64,000 nt of DNA, taken from positions 3,452,501 through 3,516,500 of the forward strand of contig JAKOGI010000001.1 in the NCBI GenBank assembly GCA_029747015.1, in the 5' to 3' direction. Within the stretch, counting starts at the first letter, position 1, and the number at the start of each line of letters is the position of its first letter. Both the position numbers and the translations under genes were made by a program. Shown one piece after another: positions 36,117 to 47,688 of this stretch. Origin of the DNA: Carnegiea gigantea. Its lineage: Eukaryota > Streptophyta > Magnoliopsida > Caryophyllales > Cactaceae. The notes below the pieces were generated by a model that searched no databases, was not told where the DNA came from, and saw only the letters and a program-made list of their open reading frames with translations.

Positions 36117-37551
36117 TCTCTTAATTATCTTGTTTGGTTTTAAAATTTATATGATCATGTATTAAATTTTAAAAACATGTTGTGATTGAATAATATAAGG
36201 GTACTACGATTTATAATGGTATGAAATCATCTTTTTATTCACTATTTTTCACAATTAGAAAATTACGTATATGAGACGCCTTAGTGGGTAGGGTTGATTT
36301 GATTAGGATATCATTTTGTCTACATTGGGGCAGCAAACGAATAGTACCTATTCACGATTCATAATTAAGTCTAATTATTAAAAATTTACTGATATTAAAT
36401 TATTTCATATATTAATTTTAATCAAAACAAGACACTTAAGTGTTATCTTGCAACAAGACATATATCATCATAAATTAACGTGTTTTAATTGAAGTTGATA
36501 TCCAAGTGAATCAAATCGTGTCCTGCAACCATTATTTGTATGCCGTTAGATTCATGCCAATGTCATGTTTAAACAGTTTTAAGCAAGAGTAGTGATATAT
36601 GTCTTGCTGCGAGACACTTTTAAATGTCTTACCTTATCATAAATTAACGTGTTTTATGATTTAAAACTACAAATGTTTCAATGGTTATACTTAATTATGA
36701 ATTGCTAACCTTAAATATTCGTCGGCTATGTCGACAAAGTATTAAATGATACCCTAATTACATTAACCCTATCCGCTAGTACATATGATACGCGTATTTT
36801 AAAAATGTGACAAATTATACATAAAAAGATGATTTTATACATAAAAAGATAATTTTATACAATTTATAAGTTGTAATATATTTTCATGTTTCGATCCCAT
36901 CATTTTTAAATTTAAAGACATAATAATATGAATTTTTAGTCAAAAATAAGACGCTTATCATTTTGTTTTAAGCAAACACTCTAATTAGTGCTCATAAGTT
37001 ACAAGTACAACCCTTTTATTCCCCACCATAGTGTACAGAGGTTGGCAATTGTGCAAAGGGTTGGAACGTCAAATCCTATTCATAAAATAGACCAAGTCAA
37101 ATTGTCATTGACTTATTGTTGAAGTGAGTCATGCCAAACTTTTTACGAGAATTATTGAGTTGGGTCGAGTTCGATGGTTTTATGACCCACTCGATCTTAA
37201 TTCAACTGAAATTACACAAAAGATATTCATGTAATAACTATTGCTATATATACATTGTATATTACCAAAGAAATTACTAAATTGTATATGTCATTAGTAG
37301 ATCGTTAATAGGAAAACGTACATTCGGTACCACCTGTTGATATGCTTTAGATGGCTGACGCACTACCAACCTTACCTGCTATTAATCCAAATTTTTATGG
37401 CACTTATTTAGAGCTGATGATATATGTCTTGTAACAAGACAATTTTTCAAGTATATTGTCTTAATAAAAGTACTTAATATTCCCTTAATCCAAATTTTTA
37501 TGGCCCTTATTTAGTGGTGATGATATATGTCTTGTAAGAAGACACTTAATA

Positions 37552-37981
37552 TTCCCTCTATCCCAAAAATACCTTGTATGTTTGGCCTTTGATATCATAA
37601 TTCCTAAACTTTGACTATTAATTTATCAAAATATACATTAATTTATGATATAGAACTGCCATCATTAGAATTATCGTAAAAAATAATTTTATATGAATAT
37701 AATCATACAATTTTTGCTAATACATATTATTAGCAATCGATGGTCAAATTATTGCATGAAAGACAACAAAATGTCAAAGTAGGCAATTTTATTTCCGAGA
37801 CAGATGGAGTTGTTTTTTTTTGGGGGTTTTAATGTAACCAAAGGTATCCACCGTCGATCGCAATGACTAATCCCCTCACCCTATGAACTCCACTTAAGGG
37901 TAAAGGACTGGTCAAGAATTGCTCCATATTCCCAAAGGTCAAGGATCGAACCCCTAACCAATTGATTAAGGACAGATGGAG
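37552..37981. mobile_element. Stowaway-type MITE, interrupted by a SINE
   Basis: The left end TTCCCTCTATCCCAAAAATA and the right end GACAGATGGAG (reversed CTCCATCTGTC) fit the Stowaway/mariner consensus CTCCCTCCGTCCC. TA dinucleotides flank both sides (37550-37551 and 37982-37983), the usual mariner target. The right end occurs twice because a SINE landed in it. Confidence 0.75.
37811..37970 (-). mobile_element. tRNA-derived SINE nested in the Stowaway right end
   Basis: The target duplication GACAGATGGAGT is exact at 37799-37810 and 37971-37982. Read on the minus strand, the insert has a head ATTGGTTAGGGGTTCGATCC with a B box, a body of about 110 bases, and a tail C5 followed by A10. The head is short, so the A box is weak or partly lost. 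I do not know its family name. Confidence 0.75.
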
Positions 37982-38862
37982 TACGTTAGATGACTTAAAA
38001 TCACCAACATTTCAATAGTTAGAACTAACTATTAATTGTAAACCTTTCAAATTTGTCAGTTAACCAACTAATATAAAATGAATATTTAGTCGAATCAACC
38101 TTAACTACGGCAATGTATTATACACATAATTTTAAAATTGTAAAAACATTAACGATAAAAGATTAATTTTACACAACTTGTAAGTAGTAATATCTCCCCT
38201 ACTATTAAATTTTATCAAACTTTTTCAATTTAATATATAATAATATATTTTTTAAATCGAAGCAAACCTGCAGAAGTATTTTATTATAAGATATTTATTA
38301 TTTTGCTTTGAAAATAAATTGATTGCTCATTCAACAAATATCCTATTAACTTGCTTGCGTTGCAAGGCGTAGCACGGAATACAATCTAGGGTTACGAAAA
38401 ACATTTATTTATGAAGTTGTACTAGCTAAGACCCGTGCGTTGCCTCGGGATTAAATTTTTGAATTAGTAAATGGTACTTTAAAAGTATCGTTGAATAATT
38501 GTTGGGTCGATGTCAATAAGTTGCTATAAAGAAATAACGAGAATTTTAGTCTAATTCAAAAGAATTAGGGTAAGTAGCGAAAACATTATCACTACTATTT
38601 TTTTTTTTATTGAGGCATTTTTTTTAAAAAAAAAGAAGTTTCAAGCATACATGTTTTTCTTGAGTATGTATCCCAGCATTGCATCAGATTTAATTTTTTA
38701 AATAATAAAATGGGCATTTTAAGAATAACATTTTATTATTATTAATGTCAAGTCTCTATAACCTTCACAGAAAAATTATTGTTATTTCTAAATTGTCTTG
38801 AAAATTCGCATGTAACTGTGTGTGTATATGTACATACCTACGTACCCACGTACCTACATACA

Positions 38863-39220
<358 letters not shown>

Positions 39221-39744
39221 TTGTGCAGAATAAATCATTAGCATTACCATATTGGCGATAACCACTTCTACCTGTTTGAACGCAAATTAGTGTTTAGGTA
39301 GTTTTCTTTATGAAAATTCATTATGGATTACATTGTAAAATGTGGGATAAAAACATAGGAAGAATTAAAACCATGGAAACATTTATTATTATACTAAGTT
39401 AATTAGACGTCTTAATAAACATTTAATATTTGTGAGCATGTTGAATGTTATGTAATTATTTATTTATCAATCACATCAATCCAAGTTTCGCCCCGCCATC
39501 CCCCTCCCCCCTCTCCAAAAAGGTCCAACTGTACAAATTTGCACTTGTTTTTAGGGCGGGAGACGGGAGAGGGAAGGGATACACAACCAATGACGCTAAC
39601 TTAGAGCAAACCCTTCAATAATTTTGGACATCTAATGCGTCGCAATTCTTCGCAAATTTTATATGCTCTCTCTATTTTGTTTTGTTTGAGGGGGTGTTGC
39701 AAAAAGCCTCCTAGCAAGAAAAATGTCGATGAAATCAACACAGT

Positions 39745-39870
39745 TTGGTTCAAGTGGTTTGACACTTATTTTCTTTAAGTAAGATCTTGGGTTCGAATCT
39801 TGTAAATAAAAAAAATCTGTAATGAAAGAGCTCTATTTTTTATTGGACTTAGAGTAACTTGATTCCAATG
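39745..39870 (+). mobile_element. Possible tRNA-derived SINE
   Basis: TTGGTTCAAGTGGTTTGACA resembles an A box and CTTGGGTTCGAATCTTG a B box, spaced about 45 bases apart, followed by an A8 stretch. No cloverleaf is complete, so it is not a tRNA gene. The ends and target duplication are not clear. Confidence 0.4.
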
Positions 39871-40314
39871 GAATAAAGGATATAAGGCAAAAATAAGAAC
39901 AATACCGATGAGCACAAGTTTGGAAGAAAATAGATGAGCGTAAAACAAAATGTCCAAAATTAATAATTAATTGAACAAAATTGCACAAAGAGTCACCCAA
40001 AAGATGTAACGGGATTAATTACTATCTAAATCAGCCTCCAAGCTTGAAAATTACACGAATGGATGAGAGAGAAAAGTAAACCAGAGGAAGCACAAACAGA
40101 GGATTAAAAAAACAGAACCCTCCCCTTCTCCTTCTCCTTCTCGTACCATCAACACTTCATCTTCCTTCCTAATATTGTCGTTCCATATTACTAATTTACA
40201 GAGAAAGAGTTAGAGACTTACACTAACAGGGTTTCGATTTCTAAACCCTCTTCATAATTCTAAAACCCAAAAAAAAAAGGTTAAAATTTACACCCAAAAA
40301 CAGAGCATCATCAC

Positions 40315-41082
40315 TTAAAGGCTTCTTCGCAGCCCATTTTGCTGCTGAGATTTTGCCTCAGAACCCTTAAACGACACTGTTCCTTCCTTCGCCATCAATT
40401 TCTTGTTACTTAGTCTTCGTACCGTGTAATCCTTCTTCTTGACAGACCTCCTCAAATATGAAGAACTGCCTCCATTGTTGGCAATGGTAGGAATCACATA
40501 CCACCCAATTGAAGTGCACATAATCACAAAAGCCCTTCCAAAAAACACCAAAGACAGCAATATCAGTATGATGACAACAGGCAAATACAACCTGGGATCA
40601 TTCCATTTATACCCCTTCACTTTCTCATACAATTGTACACGAGCTTTCTCATACTTGTTTTCAACCACCATTGATGATGAAGAAGGTAGCTTGCTTAACG
40701 TGCCACGATTAGGGACATTCAGGTCTTCATCTTTGGGTTTTGGATGATTCTCAGTCCTGGGTTCGGACTCGGGTTTCGGATTTGGCTTGACCTTGACCAC
40801 AATGGGCTTGATATTATGGTCAGGGGAGTACCTAAATCGAACGATTGAAATCTCTTCAGGGTTAAGTTGGGCGTAAATTTTCTGCCTTTGTTCGTCAATT
40901 TCAGCTAAAAGGGCAGAGAATTTGTCCAACCCACGAGTCGAATACGGGTTCTTGTTAGTTTTGGACGATGATCTTGATCTGGAATGCTTTCTTGGGGATG
41001 AATCTGCGCTTCGAGTTTGCCTATAGAAGTCATCTTCTTCGCGGGGTAAACTCGAAATTCCACATATGAAGCCGCTCACCAT
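40315..41082 (-). CDS. ZCF37: ZCF37-family protein
   Basis: Single exon, 255 residues. Signature block NKNPYSTRGLDKFSALLAEIDEQRQKIYAQL at about 43-73, then ISIVRFRYSPDHNIKPIVVKVKP. A Pro/Glu/Lys-rich spacer follows, then WNDPRLYLPVVIILILLSLVFFGRAF, a single membrane segment near residues 161-185 ending in the FFGR motif of the family. The tail is basic (RRSVKKKDYTVRRLSNKK). Arabidopsis ZCF37 is about 210 residues; the longer tail here is the main difference. Function is unknown as far as I am aware. A smaller relative lies 6 kb away on the same strand. The first Met in frame, at 41082, is used. Confidence 0.75.
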   Translation of the reverse strand: MVSGFICGISSLPREEDDFYRQTRSADSSPRKHSRSRSSSKTNKNPYSTRGLDKFSALLAEIDEQRQKIYAQLNPEEISIVRFRYSPDHNIKPIVVKVKPNPKPESEPRTENHPKPKDEDLNVPNRGTLSKLPSSSSMVVENKYEKARVQLYEKVKGYKWNDPRLYLPVVIILILLSLVFFGRAFVIMCTSIGWYVIPTIANNGGSSSYLRRSVKKKDYTVRRLSNKKLMAKEGTVSFKGSEAKSQQQNGLRRSL

Positions 41083-41664
41083 GTCTTTAAAGAACAGAGT
41101 ATCTGATGGAGTTAAAAAAAAAAAACAGAGGATTTTGTGATGTGTAGATTGACAAGGGCGAAAAGGAGGGAGGCTTTATGTTATATAGATGCAGGGTTTG
41201 GAGGTGGAGGTGCTGATGAAGGACGAAGAAGAATAGTCAAATGATAATAAGGAGATTTGATTATCTGAAGGAGAAGACTTTCAGAAAATATAAAATGGAA
41301 AATGGAAAATGAAATAGAAACTTCTGTTATTGATTGACTTGCTTGAAAGAATTGAAGGTAAGAGGCAGTGGCTGCAGCATTACGCTGTTTGCTGGACCTT
41401 TTTATATACATATATAAATTGAGTATAGATAAATTGAAGATATCATCTTTGGTGTGTTTAGTGTGGAAAGAGATGCAAAAATATTGACATTTGAAAGCAA
41501 AGGACTTGATCCATGTGTTATTAGTAGTAAGATAATTTTGAGGTATTTTATAAGTTAAAGCAGATGATATTTGTGCTTCTTTTAGATAATTAAATAGGTC
41601 TTTTTGTATTAGCACCTTTACGTCTATTCGTAAAAAATAGTCTTTACAAATTGAAAATAACAAA

Positions 41665-41750
41665 AGTTACAGTATGATTAAGTTAGTTCTCAAATGAAAT
41701 CTTCTCTAGTTACAGTATGATTAAGTTAATTCTCAAATGAAATCTTCTCT
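41665..41750. repeat. 43-bp tandem duplication
   Basis: AGTTACAGTATGATTAAGTT begins at 41665 and again at 41708; the two copies differ at one base. Confidence 0.9.
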
Positions 41751-42728
41751 AGCCATGTATACTACAATAATAGTCGTACTCTTTATGACTTTGTGTTCTT
41801 CCCCTTGTTTGATATATTTTTAAGGGGCCAAACTACTAATATATAGATAGGTAGAATTCTCTATCCAGAAGAGCTATTCAAATGCTACTATAAAACACAA
41901 CCTTAGCACAATTACAAACCCTCTCTACATCGCTGTATTTTCCCAATTTATGATTATCTCTTAATCGGAGTCAAACTAGTGCATTAGTACGTACGTTTTC
42001 AGTTTTTAAATTTCAAATTTGTGAATTTGGACTATAAAAATAAGAATTGAATCACTTCATTCAACCTAAGGTTGTCGTCTTCTCTTTTAATTTAATTTAA
42101 TGTCGATTAACCAATATTACTGATGAAATAATGTTAAATATTTGCCTATTAGATTATGTATGTATTCAGGCCAGTACTAACTAGATCGTATGTGCTCTGC
42201 CGTGATGCGAACAAGAGACCCAAAGATGAAGCGTTGAGTCCTCATTGAGCTTCGCGGAAGAAATTTAATTGGGAAGATATTCGACCAAAGTATCGATCAT
42301 GTTCCTCTTAATTAGTAATCCACATTGCATGTGAGAAGGAGATTGTTTGACAAGATGATAACGTACATACATGTGAATTAAAGATTCATACTGACTAATA
42401 ACTTCAAGTTTTGCATTAATTAGTAGTGCTTTAACTTACGTGAAATTCCCATCGACTGATCTCGAAACCAACAAATTGAAGTAGGTACTATCCTTCCTCT
42501 GTTTACTTTTTTAAGATGATAAGTCAAGTCTGCATCGATCTAACAGAACCTATTTCTTTCTACGCTTAAATTCTGGTATCTAGGAACTTTGTAAATCCCA
42601 GACTTGAACTCCTAAAGTTATGATAAACGTAGAAAAACTTATAATAAGTCGATTAACATACTTTTCCTATGTATTCTTTGGGTCAGCCTTTTCATATCGA
42701 AATATAGTAACCCTAAATTCACATGCGA

Positions 42729-42950
42729 ACAACAAAAATACATAACTAATAAAATCAATTAAATGTGACCCGTTATTATTTGTACTAAATGCTGCACAGC
42801 TTTGAAAGAGGACAATAATAGCTACCCACTGCTCAGAGCAACAAAAGTACAGAACTAATCAAATCAGTTAAATGTAACCCGTCATTGTTTCCACTAAAAT
42901 GATAGAGAGCATTGAAAGAAAACAAGGATAGCTACCTGATGAAATATGAG
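42729..42950. repeat. Diverged tandem duplication of about 110 bp
   Basis: A block starting CAACAAAAATACATAACTAA at 42729 recurs at 42839 with several substitutions; both copies contain ATAGCTACC near their end. Confidence 0.7.
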
Positions 42951-43426
42951 GGCAAAGATTTGGTGCTTGAAATGTTGTGTGTTGGATGATTGGCGTGGTT
43001 AGACCGGATCAAGAGTCAAGAACACTGCGTATTCAACCATTGGCTAAGCCTAAATCGATTAGGTCACGTTATTTATTATAATAAGTTGCGATTGCGACTT
43101 GTGGGTGGGGGGCGCAATTTTTAATTAAATTTGAATATTTGAATAAGGAAGCATTTAATTGGTCAAGCCGATGATGATCTCAAAATTGTGAATGATTTTG
43201 TGGCGGGCGATTTTTATTTTTATTTTTATTTTTTTAAGAAATACTGGATAATTACTTAAAAGGCACATCATGTACAAGTAGATGTTCTGGATTGCCGAAG
43301 GTAAATAAATACATGACCCTCGTCATGCCAGGCTCCAGAGGGCCTTGTCAGCAATCTCCCATGGATAACCTTCTCTCTTGCCCGAGGGTACAACAGTATG
43401 ACACTAACAATCTTCATGCATTTTGA

Positions 43427-45162
43427 TCCATTCAAAATATCAATTAGTCAATTTTTAATATTTGGTAATTTAATATTTAACTTAGCATTTTAAAAAACCT
43501 TCTTAAAAAGTTAACAATAATTAACTTTTGATATTAAAAACTAGCAGTTTATCGTGTTTTTGAGTCAAAAAATACCCTTTGAAATTACCATATCTTTTTT
43601 TTCTGGTAAAGTGTTCATCGACCTGGAAAAAGTCTACGATAGAGTTCCACGCGACCTAGTTTGGAGTTGCTCGAAACATAAAGGAGTGCTACCTGGGTAT
43701 ATTCGAGTTATTAAGGATATGTACGAGGAAGATAGGACGAAGATTAGGACACCAGGAGGGGCTACCGACGACTTCTACGTTGGTATGGGCCTGCATCAAG
43801 GGTCCGCTTTAAGCCTTTTCCTATTCACTTTAGTGATGGATGAGCTTACTAAAGGGATTCAGGATAAGTTACCTTGGTGTATGTTATTTGCAGATGACAT
43901 TGTTATTATTGATGAGATCAGAGAGGGAGTTAATAGCAAGTTAGAGCGTTGGAGGCACACACTGGAGTCTAGAGGTTTTAGAGTAAGTAGATCAAAAACT
44001 GAATACCTCCATTGCTGCTTTAGCGGGAGGGAAGGTGCAGGGGGAGATATCACAATTGACAGGGTGCCGATACCGAAGGTCGAGAAGTTTAGATACCTCG
44101 GTTCGTTCGTTCAGCAGAATGGTGAGATTGACGAAGATATTAACCAGCGCATTAAAGTCGGTTGACTAAAATAGAAGCATGCTACGGGTGTGCTGTGTGA
44201 TAAAAGGATGCCTGTAGGTTTAAAAGGTAAAGTTTATCATACGGTAGTGAGACCCGCTATGTTGTACGGTTCGGAGTGCTGGGCGTTAAAGAAGACTCAG
44301 ATTCAAAGACTGTTGATCGCAGAGATGAAGATGATCAGATGGATATATGGGTATACGAGATTGGATAAAATTAGGAATGAAGTGATAAGAGACTTAGTCA
44401 AAGTGGCGCCTATTGAAGACAAGATGAGGGAATCAAGACTAAGATGGTTTGGCCATGTGAAAAGAAGGAGCGTAGACGCATCAGTAAGGAGATATGGGAC
44501 TATTAACATCCATGTCGGTAACAGAGGGAGAGGTCGATCAAAGAAGAGTTTAGATGAGGTGATTACAGGGGACCTGAAAGTTGTAGGATTGACAGAGGAG
44601 ATGGCTCAGGATAGAAGACTCTAGCGGGATAAGATTAAAGTCGTAGATCGAGGAGCTTTGTTGGTATAGTGCTTGTCGGTTGTCGTAGGGTAGGTTTTGT
44701 TGCGGGTTCATGTTTGTTTTGTTGTTTGCAGGTAGTACTTACTTCTGGAGAGGTCATTATATGTCTATCGCTGCTAAGGTATGGTACCTCTTCCCCTCTA
44801 CTTTACTATACCAGTGGTTCTCTCTCTCCAACCCTTCTTTTATAAATGTTTACAAATGTTTTCACAAAATTCTTGTTTAGTGGTTCGCTTGGAATCAGCC
44901 TCTCTACGTGCAGAGATGTCGGTTGAGGTAAAGCTGCCTACATCTGGATCTCCCCAAACCCTACGAAAGCAGGACTCACACTGAAAGTTGTTGTTGTTAT
45001 TGTTGTTGTTGTTTTTTTGATCAATTTATATTAATCAGATAACCTAACAATTAAATTTACCAGCCATATTTTATTCAACTGCGCATCCAAATAGTTATCT
45101 GCTAAATTAAATTAGAACAGATATCCACTTTTTAAACAGTTAATTTCGCCGAATAGGACCAT
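43427..45162 (-). mobile_element. TIR MITE copy B, split by an RTE retrotransposon
   Basis: Reading from 45162 leftwards, TCCTATTCGGCGAAATTAAC and the following 100 bases align with the start of copy A at 13712. After the RTE insertion the match resumes near 43602 (GATATGGTAATTTC, then GGTATTTTTTGACTCAAAAA) and continues to about 43427, where TATTTTGAATGGA corresponds to the copy A end. Confidence 0.65.
43603..45012 (+). mobile_element. 5'-truncated RTE-type retrotransposon, copy 2
   Basis: Open frame 43554-44165 enters the element near 43603 and encodes the reverse transcriptase core: VFIDLEKVYDRVPRDLVW, GLHQGSALSLFLFTLVMDELTK and the catalytic block LFADDIVIIDE. It ends at a TGA (44163-44165); a TAG follows 9 bases on, and the frame then continues as [33 protein letters not shown] to about 44624. 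A 3' region follows with a (TTG)n tail ending at 45012. Endonuclease and the N-terminal RT part are missing, so it cannot move on its own. Confidence 0.87.
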
Positions 45163-45650
45163 CGTGTAGAGACACACATCTTCCCCCCCCCCCCCAAAAC
45201 CAAAAAAGAAAAAAGAAAATTGTAGGAAACATAGAGAATAGCTTAATAGAGCATGTTTTTAATTAGCAACACATCTTTATAAAGAGAAGTGTCTCACAAT
45301 AATGGACTTAATTCGGATTAGATACATTGACTTGAGACCTTAATTTTAATCATTTTTTTAAACAGATAATATACAAAAGCTACAATTGTATAGTAATTAT
45401 GGATTCATGTGAAAATTGAGTTTAATGACTATCTTCTGTTAATCAATATTGTAAGTATACAAGAATCTACCTATGAACTATGAAGTATTTAAATCATTAT
45501 GTAATTTCAACCAATCAAAATATATTTAATAAGTAATTTTATTTTATTTTTTTGAAAAAATGAACCATTTTGTATCATTTCTTTCTATGCTCCTATATGT
45601 GATTTTGTTTTTATTTTATTTTATCAATTGCTATATGTGATTTGGGCATG

Positions 45651-45765
45651 TAGAAAAAGAATTACCTTAACCAAGAGTGATAATAACAAGTTAGATGCAA
45701 TGATATGGGGACCTAGAAAAAGAACTACCTTAACCAAGAGAGATAATAAGAAGTTAGACACAAAT
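45651..45765. repeat. 63-bp tandem duplication
   Basis: TAGAAAAAGAATTACCTTAA at 45651 recurs with one change at 45714. Confidence 0.8.
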
Positions 45766-45818
45766 TCTTGTGTAAGAAATCTCACGATGATTTAGTATAA
45801 AACCACCTATGTGCCTAG

Positions 45819-45924
45819 CTATTTTCTTTGTAAATTAGGGTGACGGTTAATAACGTCTCATGATAAGCTGTCTATTTTCTTTGTAAATTAGGGTGACGGT
45901 TAACGACGTCTCACGATAAGCTGT
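45819..45924. repeat. 53-bp tandem duplication
   Basis: CTATTTTCTTTGTAAATTAG occurs at 45819 and at 45872, followed in both by GGGTGACGGTTAA and a diverged CGTCTCAyGATAAGCTG. Confidence 0.88.
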
Positions 45925-47688
45925 CGTCATATGGTCTCACATGAGACTAATAGCAAGTTAGAACTATCTTTGTATCATTGTAAAAGCTACACTCTATAGT
46001 ATTGGATCATGAGCTAAAGGTACTCTCCATTATATCACTTGATTTTTGGACGTGATTTCTTGATAACATTATCAATTAAGTCGAAGTCAGATTATCTTAT
46101 TTTGGATCTAACTTAATTTAGATCCATTATGCTGCTGAGTAATCGAACACAAACTTCCCACGCCTTGCTTAGCAATGGAAGATAAAATTACAAGAGCAGC
46201 CTAACTAATAGGCACAGACCTCTTAACAGTGCATTGATTTGATAATCTAGGACGAGTTCTAACCACGTCTAAATCTTTCCAAACAAGTACATGTCTGCAA
46301 CAAAATAGGGTTTGTACAGATGTGGCGATCCGTGTGATCTTGACAACAAGAACACATATCCCTGCAACTTCCGAAGGCCCCAGAATGGGATATGCAAAGC
46401 CCCACAAGGCATCCTTCTCTGCAACGCCATGCATAAATCACCACATGCAAAGCCACGAAAGTTTTGAGGGGGGGGGGGGGGGACCAAAATTGGTGAAGTG
46501 GCAACGGAAAACAACTTCCAGCTAGATGGTGGACATTCTCACTCATCCTGGCCAACATAATAAAAGCAGAGGATGTGCGAGGAGGAAATCAGCAAACTGA
46601 GTAGCAAGTTCCTTTAGGTGAATATCTGGGTAATGTTTGCCCAATAGTTGAACATACCGTCGAAGCTTTACATGTACTCACCGTTGGTGCCTGAGTTTCA
46701 TTTGCTCGTGGATTAGTTGAATATTTATCTTAGCACAATTAAGGCAGAAACTCAATTTTGTGCAGATATCCTTCTCTTGAACAAGTTGAATTTGATCTGA
46801 AGAAAGTAGATGCTCCCAGCTTCCTGCAAATAGCACCAAGAAGCAACTATAAATATGCCGATCCATCCAGCAAGCACACAGACATCATGAATTGTAACCA
46901 CAATGTTGTGAAAATAGAAAATGCACCAGTTCCAAGATTACCATGAATCGGCAGTGATTTGCATACTCTCAGTGACAGGCCTATTCATTTTTGGCATGTT
47001 GAACTAGTTACCTGGTCCAACCTTCTCTCAAAAATGCTCCAACCTGCTAACCGCTTCAAAATGTTGAAAACGAACAAGCCCTAATATTCCATTTGTCTAT
47101 TTTGAAATAACTCACGAGATGGGAGGGGTGGGTAATAGGGAGAGTGGAGGGGGTGAAAAGGAAAAAAAAGAGCCCTTTAGAACAGTTGGATTTCATTTGA
47201 GTAAGACCAGAAAATTGAACTAGAATTATGAGCATATACAGTTCGAATTCCGATATAGGCCACTAAATTTTTTATTGCTTTCCACGAAAAAGGAACAAAC
47301 AATTATCCATAATCCAAACAGCAAAAAATTAACCAAGTTACTGATAAAGAAATATAAGAGGCATACACTTACCAATCGGAGGTGAAAGACATACAAGACT
47401 TTGCCTTTCTCATATCACATAGTGTTGCTTTCAGCTCGAAACCCATCCAGTCTTAAAAAACAATGAAGAGACAAAAAGGGAAAGGATGAGTATCAACTAT
47501 CAAGTAGTTGGCTGAAACAATTACCACAAATTAATGATAAAACCAGTTACCAGAGAGAGGCTACCATAATCGTTCTTCTCAGCCTGAAGCCCTTATAATG
47601 CACAGCAGACAGCTCCGTCAGTTCCTAGGATGGTCTGCCACGTCCGGGCAGCCAGTGACATATCTCATAACTCATCTCCTTGAAAACC

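Larger units (their letters stand above)
41083..43426. other. Intergenic region upstream of the ZCF37-family gene
   Basis: Probable promoter and 5' UTR near 41083-41200, then AT-rich DNA with two small tandem duplications. The frame at 41181-41663 (160 codons, minus) has the composition of AT-rich noncoding DNA and no family match. Confidence 0.5.
45163..47688. other. Region downstream of the PPR gene; no gene seen
   Basis: AT-rich, with a C14 run at 45183, two small tandem duplications and a G15 run at 46468. Open frames at 46201-46558 overlap each other in several frames and none looks conserved. The part nearest 47688 is probably PPR 3' UTR, which in this class is often long and spliced. 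Confidence 0.45.

Noticed and set aside
39745..39800. Candidate tRNA gene with A and B boxes
   Set aside because: Arms do not pair into a cloverleaf; more likely a SINE head.
41181..41663. 160-codon frame upstream of the ZCF37-family gene
   Set aside because: Composition of AT-rich noncoding DNA, no motif, and it overlaps the probable promoter.
46201..46866. Cluster of small minus-strand frames behind the PPR gene
   Set aside because: They overlap each other in different frames, have no family match and are probably 3' UTR or intergenic.
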